From Candidatus Rifleibacteriota bacterium (GTDB lineage: Bacteria; Muiribacteriota; Ozemobacteria; Ozemobacterales; Ozemobacteraceae), in contig JADFXM010000013.1 in NCBI GenBank assembly GCA_015233565.1, positions 1 to 64,000 of the forward strand: 64,000 bases of DNA, written 5' to 3'. Shown in pieces: positions 27,252-35,859 of the stretch. Every line of letters begins with the position of its first letter. Position 1 is the first letter of the stretch. The position numbers and the translations under genes were made by a program. The notes under the pieces are model-generated. The model saw nothing but the letters and a program-made list of their open reading frames with translations. It had not been told where the DNA came from and searched no databases.

Positions 27252-30089
27252 CTATAACTTTTGACATACCACTAACGTGATATCATCGCGTTGAGGAGAA
27301 TTTTTTACGATAGATTCCAACCAAACCATAGTGTTTTTTACAGTTTCAAGAGGGGTTTTCCCGACCCTTTTCGAAATATCTGAGAAAAATCTTTCGTAAC
27401 CGATCATTTTCCCTTCTTGATCAGGGTATTCCACGATTCCATCAGTGTAAAATATTAATATGTCATCTGGTTGCAAAACAAATTCCGCAATCTCCAATTT
27501 TGTCGTTTTTTTGACTCCGAGGGGGAAGCTGGGAAGTTCAACTTCAATAACTTTGTCATTTCGGATTATCAGAGGAAATGACTGACCGGCATTTGAAACT
27601 GTTATTGTCCCAGCTGTGGCATCAAGCAAGCAAGCCACGCACGTCATATTCTTTTTCCGCCGAAGTGTTTTAAAGAAAAGATAGTTTAAAATTTCCAGTG
27701 TTTCCTTGGGATTTAGAGGGGTAAGTGGGTGCGAAAGAATAGCTTTTGCCATGGCCACAACCAATGCCGCTGATACGCCATGTCCAGAGACATCTCCTAC
27801 AAGGATCAATGCTTTGTTATCTTTAACCGGTACATAATCAAAGTAATCACCACCTACTTGCATCGTTGGAATGCAAACTCCATGGATCCTCCAGTTTGTT
27901 AAATCGAGAGAAGAGGACGGAAAGAACCCATCCTGCAAGACCTTGGCAACTTCCAGTTCTTTCATTCCCTCCATGATTTGATTGAAAGTGGTGAGCAATT
28001 CCTTCCATTCTCCTGAACCGACCACTTCTGAGCGAAAATTGAAATTCCGACTTCTAAGCATTTCAATTCCAACTTTAAGACGTGAAGCGGGATTAAGGAA
28101 CCGCTGTGCCAGGAAAATCGCAGATGAGATCGAAAAAAAGGCAATAAAGAAAATTATTCCAAGGATCTGGTATTTTATTACGCCCAACTCGCGGCGAATC
28201 ATAGAATCAGAGGTACGAGCGATCAAAAAACGATCTTCAAGTGCTTTACATCGAAAACCAGTCAGAAGAACTTCTCCTTTTGGCTCTTTTTGAATTTGAG
28301 TTCTTACAGAACCTCCGACTCCAAGACTGTTTACAAATTGAATCATTGTTTTCGGCCATTTTTTTGCGGGAGGGAGTTTATTTTCCAGTTCGTTCCCCCA
28401 GACCGCCCAAACACGGGTTTGAGGGATATCCCGCCAGAGCTTTAAAAGATGCTTCTTCAAATACAAGTTTTCAATTTGCTTTTTTTCCCAAAATATAAAC
28501 ACGAAATGGCTGGGTTGCCCAGCTTGGTCACGAAGAAGGTAGGTGAAAGTAACAATTTTTAAATTTTCCATTTCCATAAGCGAGGCGCTTCCAATATTGG
28601 AAGTGATCATCGACAAGAGAAGATTCCCTTCATCAATTTGTCCCTTTTTTCTTTTTGCGGTTTCCAATGAAACCCTTTTGCCTACTATTGCCTCGCCGGA
28701 GTCAATCTGTTTAAACATTTTAACTACAGATGGGCCAAAATCTAAAAACAGAGATTCAAAAGCGGATACTCCCATATTTCCTTCTTTTCGAAACACCAGC
28801 TTGCCTTTTCTATCAAAAAGCCGAATATAGCTGATTTCATTGCGACTGACTAATTTTTCAAGATCTTCTTTTATTGAGTCTTGTCTGGTGGATTTTTGAA
28901 GGCTTTCCAGCTCTGAAGACAATTCTTTCCCTATGTCTTTTATAAAGGCTTGAAGACCACCGTCGAATTTGTTTAGTCCGACAGCCACTTGCGAAAAGAC
29001 TTCACTTTCAATAATCTGTCTCTTATCCATTAAGAAAGAAAATGCATTAAAAACTACAATCAAAAGCGGGATTCCTGCGGAGGCCGCAAAAATAATCATT
29101 AACTTATTTCTTATAGTGAGCATCTTTAGAAAATACTCTCGATAATGGTACAAACTTGCAAAAATAACTAATAATATTGCTAGCACACAAATTGCGGTGA
29201 TATGTAAAAGTCTTTTTTTCTCAAAGTATGAATCAGGAACAGCTTTTCCAGCAACCAGGCAAATTCGGGGTGAAATCAATTTTGCGGAGTAAACATAACG
29301 CCCCCGTACAATTGCTTTTCCCTTTTCATCAGACATTTCAGTTAACAAGTTCTTGACTTCTTTATTAACGCAGTAAACTCCAAGAGGAGGGAAAAATGTC
29401 TTGGAATCATTATCAAAGAAACCTAATTTAAAAGAAGTCCTCTTCTTTTGGAATTGTTTTATAATGTCGCGAAGGGTAAGGAGATTCCAGTCATCGACCT
29501 GGTTCAGATGAACAATAAAACAGCCTTTTGAGGAAGGACGTGAAATGAAGACATAACGCTTCCGAAATCCTTCTGTGGCAAAAAGCACTCTGTTGTGGAT
29601 TTGTTGATTAAAGGGAACAAACTTTCCTAAGAATCCTTGTATAAAAGTTTTTTGCCGCTCTGGTAAAGCGGATTTTCCTGATAAAAAGCTTCGGTAATCA
29701 AGAAAGAACTTTTTTATCATCACTTTGGGAGGAGGGAAATCACAAAGTTCTGGTATTACGTTGCCATCCCTATTAACAAAGGAAAATTCAAAAACACCTG
29801 GAAAGCGCTTTTTTAGCCTTGTAACAGCTCTTTTTATGAGGGCATTCCCATTGGTGTCAGACAGCCAGGCATTTTTCAACTTGAAAAGAATTTTTTCGAA
29901 AAACCTGCAAGGATCAGAATTCCCTTCAATATTTAAAAATAAGGAATCAAATGTGTTCTCTACATTTTCGAGATATCCAGAATCGCTTTTACTAAAGTTT
30001 TTTTCTTCTTCAGAAAAGAAAATACCTTGAAAAGTGATTAGGAAAGCAACTACAACAACCAGCCAAAATTTGTCCTTAAAGACTTCCAA
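27252..30089 (-). CDS. Membrane HAMP-SpoIIE (PP2C-type) phosphatase, paralogue of the neighbour
   Basis: LEVAKVLQDGFFPSS, MQVGGDYFDYVPV, VGDVSGHGVSAALVVAMAKA. Confidence 0.9.
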   Translation of the reverse strand: MEVFKDKFWLVVVVAFLITFQGIFFSEEEKNFSKSDSGYLENVENTFDSLFLNIEGNSDPCRFFEKILFKLKNAWLSDTNGNALIKRAVTRLKKRFPGVFEFSFVNRDGNVIPELCDFPPPKVMIKKFFLDYRSFLSGKSALPERQKTFIQGFLGKFVPFNQQIHNRVLFATEGFRKRYVFISRPSSKGCFIVHLNQVDDWNLLTLRDIIKQFQKKRTSFKLGFFDNDSKTFFPPLGVYCVNKEVKNLLTEMSDEKGKAIVRGRYVYSAKLISPRICLVAGKAVPDSYFEKKRLLHITAICVLAILLVIFASLYHYREYFLKMLTIRNKLMIIFAASAGIPLLIVVFNAFSFLMDKRQIIESEVFSQVAVGLNKFDGGLQAFIKDIGKELSSELESLQKSTRQDSIKEDLEKLVSRNEISYIRLFDRKGKLVFRKEGNMGVSAFESLFLDFGPSVVKMFKQIDSGEAIVGKRVSLETAKRKKGQIDEGNLLLSMITSNIGSASLMEMENLKIVTFTYLLRDQAGQPSHFVFIFWEKKQIENLYLKKHLLKLWRDIPQTRVWAVWGNELENKLPPAKKWPKTMIQFVNSLGVGGSVRTQIQKEPKGEVLLTGFRCKALEDRFLIARTSDSMIRRELGVIKYQILGIIFFIAFFSISSAIFLAQRFLNPASRLKVGIEMLRSRNFNFRSEVVGSGEWKELLTTFNQIMEGMKELEVAKVLQDGFFPSSSLDLTNWRIHGVCIPTMQVGGDYFDYVPVKDNKALILVGDVSGHGVSAALVVAMAKAILSHPLTPLNPKETLEILNYLFFKTLRRKKNMTCVACLLDATAGTITVSNAGQSFPLIIRNDKVIEVELPSFPLGVKKTTKLEIAEFVLQPDDILIFYTDGIVEYPDQEGKMIGYERFFSDISKRVGKTPLETVKNTMVWLESIVKNSPQRDDITLVVCQKL

Positions 30090-30091
30090 TT

Positions 30092-30667
30092 TTATTTCAA
30101 GCTTGTCATAACTGTCTGGTAAGTTGAATCCAGCTTTTTGGTGGTATCTTCAAGTAGTTTTTGAATTTCAGTCTGGACTTCTTTCTTTTTTTCTTCAATT
30201 GCGGTTTTAATCTTTGCCTGCTCTTCAGACGAAAATTTAATCAACCTTCCTTCCAACTTATTGTCCAACAAGCTACCTTTGTCTTCAAGTTTCTTTTTTC
30301 GCTCTGCAATGATATTTTTGAACTTTTCATATCTTTCGGTTGCCTTTTTCTTCAATTCCTCAATTCTACTTAGAGCTGCTGAGCCGGATGCGTTTTTATT
30401 GTCTCTTTTCCTGATTTTTTCTGCCTTTTTTTCAAGGTTCTGAAGCCTTTCAGGAAATTTTTCAAATCGCTGTTTGATTTTTTGAAGGCGTTGATCCATA
30501 CGTTCTTTAATTTTCGCGGTAACTTCTTCTGTGCTTCTTTTTGGTTTATTTTTTTCCTTTTCGCTTATTTTTGTTGTTAATGAAGCAGTGCTTTCCTGCG
30601 CAAATGCAATAGGAAGAAAAACAAATCCAAATGCTAAAATCATTAAACCTGTAAAAATTTTTCTCAT
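30092..30667 (-). CDS. Secreted coiled-coil protein, unknown function
   Basis: Signal peptide MRKIFTGLMILAFGFVFLPIAFAQ then Lys/Glu-rich heptad-like sequence. Confidence 0.7.
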   Translation of the reverse strand: MRKIFTGLMILAFGFVFLPIAFAQESTASLTTKISEKEKNKPKRSTEEVTAKIKERMDQRLQKIKQRFEKFPERLQNLEKKAEKIRKRDNKNASGSAALSRIEELKKKATERYEKFKNIIAERKKKLEDKGSLLDNKLEGRLIKFSSEEQAKIKTAIEEKKKEVQTEIQKLLEDTTKKLDSTYQTVMTSLK

Positions 30668-30700
30668 CTATTTCCTCCAAAAATGGGTAAAAAAATCAAT

Positions 30701-31642
30701 CTATTTCACTGGCATAATTATTACTGGATCAGACATTTTTACTAAAGGATAGAGTTCTTCCGCGTCTTTTGTATACATCCGGATGCAGCCGTGTGATGCT
30801 CTTGTTCCGATTGAAGACGGATTATTTGTACCGTGCATTGCAATGCTGCCACCCCAAGTATTCAGTCCCATCCAACGTGTTCCAACGGGGTTATTTGGAG
30901 CACCTCCGGGAATCCCTTTATATGATGGATTCACCGCTTTAGAAGCGATTCTAAAGGTTCCCTCAGGAGTTCTTGCATCGCCTTGGGCTTTCTTGTTACC
31001 TCCATCGGGATTTGCTCCGTAAGCACAAGGAAAAACTCTGATCAATTGGTTATCGCAATACACAGAAATGGTGAAATCAGCTTTGCTGATAATGACTTTT
31101 TGGACTTTTGCCCGTCCGTTTTTAATTTCATCAAATATGGGCATTTTGACTACTTCGACCTTGTAATCTGAATAGGCTTTCTGAAAATCTTTATATGCTG
31201 CCTTGGATTCAGTACTTCCTTTGCCAGATTTCAAAACTGATTGTGCGTATTTTTTATAAAATTGCAGGAAAGTATTCTGGAGAGCTTTCACTTCATCAGT
31301 TTGATAAGATGTTGAGAAAGAACTTCCAAGTTCGGGAGCTTGGGCTCCGCCAGTGTTAGGCTGGGGGGAAGGTTTAGTTGGGTCGGCAGTGAAAATATTT
31401 TCAAGTGGAATGAGAACAAGAGAAGTTTCGGAATCAGGTAAAACGTCAGTATCATCAATATGTTTTGGGGAAGTGGCGGGAATTGAAGAGATTCCATCAA
31501 GGGTAGAAATTTGGGAGTTTGAATTGGGGAGAACTTCCACTCCCTCAGAAAAAGGAGTAGGGAGTTGCCCAAATGTAGGGTTACAAAAGCCAAATAGAAT
31601 TAAGAAAGGCAACATAAGTGAATTGCTAAATTTTCCGCTCAT
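30701..31642 (-). CDS. L,D-transpeptidase (YkuD family); start set to MSGKFSNS
   Basis: AMHGTNNPSSIGTRASHGCIRMYTKDAEELYPLV; signal peptide after MSGKF. Confidence 0.9.
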   Translation of the reverse strand: MSGKFSNSLMLPFLILFGFCNPTFGQLPTPFSEGVEVLPNSNSQISTLDGISSIPATSPKHIDDTDVLPDSETSLVLIPLENIFTADPTKPSPQPNTGGAQAPELGSSFSTSYQTDEVKALQNTFLQFYKKYAQSVLKSGKGSTESKAAYKDFQKAYSDYKVEVVKMPIFDEIKNGRAKVQKVIISKADFTISVYCDNQLIRVFPCAYGANPDGGNKKAQGDARTPEGTFRIASKAVNPSYKGIPGGAPNNPVGTRWMGLNTWGGSIAMHGTNNPSSIGTRASHGCIRMYTKDAEELYPLVKMSDPVIIMPVK

Positions 31643-32006
31643 TTTTTCCCCCTTGATTTGAAAGTTTATTTTTTTATTATGAGATAATTTGAACAAATTG
31701 TCCAGATTTTCAAACCAAAAATTTAGGAAAAAGTGAATAAATGTTGAGGGGTGGACTTTGTACTATTCGAAAAAAATAAAGGTGTTGGCTGTTTTGAGAT
31801 CATCGAACTTAATTTTCAAAAGTGTGCTAAATTCAACTTTCCTAAATTTGATGTTGATAAAGAGTTAGGAATAAGTTGTCAGTTAAATTGCTATAGCGTC
31901 TTAAAGATTGCAATTATGCATGTTTATGAAGTATTCAAAAAAAAGTTGTTAAAATCTTCTTTTGGAATTAGAATTGTTCCCTATTGCAAAGCGTTGGAGG
32001 CTGAAA

Positions 32007-32729
32007 ATGTCACTGGATGAAATTCACGTTCAAGGCTCTTCTATCTCTTTTAATTGTTTTTCTTCTAAGGCTCCTTCAATTAAGTCCCTTTTTGAAGCGA
32101 TGGTTGCTGAAGACCAAACATTTTCGATCGACCCGGAAAGAGCGGGATTTCATGATTGCGAAGCGGATGATGAAATAATCCGTGGCTTCTTTTCAGTTGT
32201 GGTTACATTTGAGGTTGAACACCTGATAGATGGAATAATGACGAAATCATTGCTTAAACGAATTGAGACTTGCGAATTTATCGCTTTAAAAGAAAATACT
32301 TTCATGACCGGCAAATCATCAGCCCAGAAAAACCTTGCACTCGTTTTAACAGGCCTCACGAATTATGGAGTGACACCAATCGAATATGAATTTCACCAGA
32401 TGAGCCTGTTTCAGGATCGACTTTCAATGGTTAAATGCATCGTCCTGTCTAATCCCAAGACCAAAGAAATTCGGCGTGCCAGACTTGCAGGACGAATTGA
32501 AAGTTATATCGAGTACAATATTGTTGAGCCGAAAAATCACGAGATTGACAGCGTTGCAGGATTGGTTGATTCCCCACTTGGACCCATCAATGTAAATCTG
32601 ACCCGGAAGGGTGGGATAAGACTAAATGTTAAAAAAGGGTTCATTTTAACAGTAGAATGCGTCCAATGGATATTGTCTCTTGCCAGAGACGAAAAGCCCT
32701 CTTCCATCATCAATAAGGGCGATATCTAA
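32007..32729 (+). CDS. Hypothetical protein (about 240 aa)
   Basis: ATG at 32007 preceded by GGAGG; conserved-looking ORF, no family recognised. Confidence 0.65.
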   Translation: MSLDEIHVQGSSISFNCFSSKAPSIKSLFEAMVAEDQTFSIDPERAGFHDCEADDEIIRGFFSVVVTFEVEHLIDGIMTKSLLKRIETCEFIALKENTFMTGKSSAQKNLALVLTGLTNYGVTPIEYEFHQMSLFQDRLSMVKCIVLSNPKTKEIRRARLAGRIESYIEYNIVEPKNHEIDSVAGLVDSPLGPINVNLTRKGGIRLNVKKGFILTVECVQWILSLARDEKPSSIINKGDI

Positions 32730-32852
32730 TTTTTAACTTGCAAGAGAACTTCCTTAGCCGTTATTGAAAAAAAATGCTCAGCTCAACTTGAAAAACTTTT
32801 TATTAACGCGCGAGTTGTTCAAAATCAAAAAGTACTTTATTTCTTGATTTCA

Positions 32853-32881
32853 TTGACACTTTTTGAGATGCTCCATATAAT
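32853..32881 (+). promoter_or_regulatory. Consensus sigma70-type promoter TTGACA-17-TATAAT
   Basis: TTGACA 32853-32858, 17-nt spacer, TATAAT 32876-32881, upstream of CDS at 32913. Confidence 0.8.
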
Positions 32882-32912
32882 TGTATAAAGACATTTTTAT
32901 CGAGGGAAAAAA

Positions 32913-33707
32913 ATGAACCGAATTTTTTCGTTTGTTTTAATATTTCTCGTTATCGTTTCGTGCTTTTGTCCCATGAATGCAAATGCATGGGGTCCCGAAA
33001 CTCATAAAAAAATGACTTCCGATGCTTTTTTTATTATGCCTCTTGAATTCAGAAAATTCTTATGCCAGGCTTATGGTGATCAAGCTTCAAAAGCTTATGA
33101 ACTTCTTATTGAATCCTGTAATGAACCAGACAGAATTCTGAAAGATTTTCGAAACCATATTTTCCACATCCATGGGAGTTCAATGGGAAATGGCCCGGTT
33201 CACGTCGAAGAGCTCGCCAAAGAAATTGTTGATGACATTAAAGCTAAAAAACCGATTAACCAAATCATTCAAAAGCTAGGATGGGTGGCTCACTATATTG
33301 AAGACCTTGCAAACCCTCTCCACACTGGAATTTCAACCGAGGAAGGAATCGAAGAAAAAAGCTATCACTCTACATTCGAAAAAGATGTCGACCAACAGGT
33401 TCTTACCTTGGGTGTCAACTTTGATGGTGCCAATCCAGTTCAGCGCATCAGTGCAAGAATGGTCTATGAGGCTCTTTGGGCCAACCAATATTATGACAAA
33501 ATTCAAGAAGCTTTCTCCGGAGGAAAACGCTACGAAGATACCAAACAAGTTGTTGCACTGTGCTATTCCAGAGGAGTTAACAACTTGGTCGATATTTGGT
33601 ATACAATATGGGTCGATGCTGGTGGGAAAATAGACCCGAAGAGGGATACAAAACCCAGGTTTTATCCCCCGCTCAAAAAATTAATGAAAGATATTCTCAC
33701 GGAATAA
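32913..33707 (+). CDS. Zinc-dependent phospholipase C-like secreted protein
   Basis: Signal peptide ending NANA; WGPETHKKMT, LGWVAHYIEDLANPLHTG metal-ligand motif. Confidence 0.8.
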   Translation: MNRIFSFVLIFLVIVSCFCPMNANAWGPETHKKMTSDAFFIMPLEFRKFLCQAYGDQASKAYELLIESCNEPDRILKDFRNHIFHIHGSSMGNGPVHVEELAKEIVDDIKAKKPINQIIQKLGWVAHYIEDLANPLHTGISTEEGIEEKSYHSTFEKDVDQQVLTLGVNFDGANPVQRISARMVYEALWANQYYDKIQEAFSGGKRYEDTKQVVALCYSRGVNNLVDIWYTIWVDAGGKIDPKRDTKPRFYPPLKKLMKDILTE

Positions 33708-35023
33708 CACTGAATACAACTTCAATTTCCGGATTGTTTTCGAACATCCATTCCACTTTTTTAGAAAATGGTTTGGGAGTTGTTGTTCATTCTCTTGAAT
33801 CCCCTGCAATTGGGCTCTCTCTCTCCGTTCTCTGCGGTCCTATCTGGGAAACCGCACATTCGAGCGGAGTTTCGCATTTTCTGGAACATATGGTTTTTAG
33901 AGGTATTCCAGAATATCCTTCCGCGAAAGAACTTGCTCTTGCTCTTGATTCCGTTGGGTCCGAATCGAATGCTGCCACTTTTTGTGACCTTACCACGTAT
34001 TCCCAGAAAATTCTTCCCGAACATATAGATAAGGCGATAAAACTTCTGAAATCAATGGTTACAGAACCAGTTTTTGAAGGAATTGAGACTGAGAGAAAAA
34101 TTATTCTTGAAGAGTGCATGGAAGACATTGACGAAAAGGGGCAGATCATCGCACTTGATCAACTTTCTTCCCAGTTAATTTACGAGGAGCATCCTTATTC
34201 AAATCCAATACTTGGTACCCCGGAAACCGTAAAAAAAATTAGCAGATCACTATTAAAGAGACATCTGAAAACTTTTTATAGACCTGAACGAATGATAATT
34301 ACAATTTCCGGGGCAATAGAGAAAAACAAGGGATTTGAGGTCATTCAGAAAACGTTTGGGGATTGGCCAACTGAACAGAATTACCCACTTCCTGATTTTA
34401 TAACACCAAATAGCCCCGAATTCATGGGGCCTCAGTTAAAATCCGTAAAATCGGCAAGAAGTCAGGTTTCCGTTCGATTTTCGTACAAGGCATTGTCTCT
34501 TTCTGACAAGGATTTCTTTATTCAAAAGGCCATCGTAAGTATAATCGATTCAAGTTCAGGTTCTCCTTTGAGAAGCGCTCTCCAAGAAAAAAACGGGCTT
34601 TGCTATTCCCTTTTTTCGGGTGTTGATGCCTACCAAAAAGACGGGGCTATTCATGTTGATCTTAGTGTACAGCCTTTAAGGGTGGTTGAAGCGGTTGAAA
34701 AAACTCTTAAGGTTTTCCGGAGAATAGCTAAAAAGGGGTTTTCCCAAGAGGAAATTCAGCGAATGAAGGATCAATATATCAAAGAAAGACGTTTCTCAGC
34801 AAATGATCTCTGGGAATTCAGTGCTCGTACAGCCATGGAAATCCTGTTCGGAATGCCGAATACACTTGCCTCAGAACTTGATCAGTTGACTCAACTGAAC
34901 GTATCAAGATTGAATGAAGTTTCTTCGGAAATCTTCAACTCAGAAAACCTTGGATTACTTCTTGTTGGGCCGATTTCCGCAGCTCACATTCGTGAGATAA
35001 AAAAACTGCTGAAGGTGGAATGA
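33596..35023 (+). CDS. M16 family zinc metallopeptidase; true start probably downstream (~33710-33740)
   Basis: HFLEHMVFRG (HxxEH) plus ERKIILEECMEDID. Confidence 0.9.
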   Translation: MVYNMGRCWWENRPEEGYKTQVLSPAQKINERYSHGITLNTTSISGLFSNIHSTFLENGLGVVVHSLESPAIGLSLSVLCGPIWETAHSSGVSHFLEHMVFRGIPEYPSAKELALALDSVGSESNAATFCDLTTYSQKILPEHIDKAIKLLKSMVTEPVFEGIETERKIILEECMEDIDEKGQIIALDQLSSQLIYEEHPYSNPILGTPETVKKISRSLLKRHLKTFYRPERMIITISGAIEKNKGFEVIQKTFGDWPTEQNYPLPDFITPNSPEFMGPQLKSVKSARSQVSVRFSYKALSLSDKDFFIQKAIVSIIDSSSGSPLRSALQEKNGLCYSLFSGVDAYQKDGAIHVDLSVQPLRVVEAVEKTLKVFRRIAKKGFSQEEIQRMKDQYIKERRFSANDLWEFSARTAMEILFGMPNTLASELDQLTQLNVSRLNEVSSEIFNSENLGLLLVGPISAAHIREIKKLLKVE

Positions 35024-35092
35024 TTAATCTTTTTCCCTCAGGTAAGGGCTCGTAGAGATAATTCAAAAAAGGTTTTAGAGCGATTGGTAAAA

Positions 35093-35761
35093 CTATTTGC
35101 ATGCCGGCTGAATGACGATTTTATGCGATTTTATAGCTAAAACCGTTGAATCTACTACAGCGGGGTCAAATTGGGTTCCTTTCTTGTCTATCAGCTCCAA
35201 TATTGCTTCTTCGTTACTTTTCGGTTTTCCATATGGGCGTTTACTGGTCATAACATCAAAAGCGTCAGCCACGGCAATTATACGGCCCTCAATTGAAATT
35301 TGATTCCCGGAAATACCGCGTGGGTAGCCTTTTCCATCCCATCTTTCATGATGCTCCTTGGCGGCTTTAATTAAATTTTTGAGGAAGGGATATTTGCTCA
35401 ATATTTTTTCACTTATAATTGGATGAGTCTTGATTTTTCCGAACTCTTCGGGAGTTAGTTTTCCGGGTTTATTTAGGATTGAAGTTGGAATATCCAGCTT
35501 GCCAATATCGTGAACCATTCCCTCAAGGTAGATTTCTTGTACATCCTCGGGTTTAAGCCCCATATTATTAGCGATGATTTCAGCATAACTGGCGACATGG
35601 CAACAATGTTCGAAGCTGGAAAAGTCGTGAGCTTTCAATTCATTCAGGGCTTTCCAGATCTGGTCAATTTCCCCGGTTCTGGCTTTTGTAGGTTCAAGGG
35701 CACTCAGAAATGATGAAAGCAGTAAAAAAACAACAATGGAAATTTTTCGTGGAGTATTCAT
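35093..35761 (-). CDS. HD-GYP domain protein with N-terminal signal peptide/anchor
   Basis: MNTPRKISIVVFLLLSSFLSALEPTKA; HDIGKLDIP; HHERWDGKGYPRG. Confidence 0.9.
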   Translation of the reverse strand: MNTPRKISIVVFLLLSSFLSALEPTKARTGEIDQIWKALNELKAHDFSSFEHCCHVASYAEIIANNMGLKPEDVQEIYLEGMVHDIGKLDIPTSILNKPGKLTPEEFGKIKTHPIISEKILSKYPFLKNLIKAAKEHHERWDGKGYPRGISGNQISIEGRIIAVADAFDVMTSKRPYGKPKSNEEAILELIDKKGTQFDPAVVDSTVLAIKSHKIVIQPACK

Positions 35762-35859
35762 TGAAGCTATCCTTTTTTAAATCAAATTAAGTTTTTTTTC
35801 ATTTAAACTGGCAAAAAACAGTTGAAATCAGGTTTTGATCTGGAAAGCATTAAAAATTT

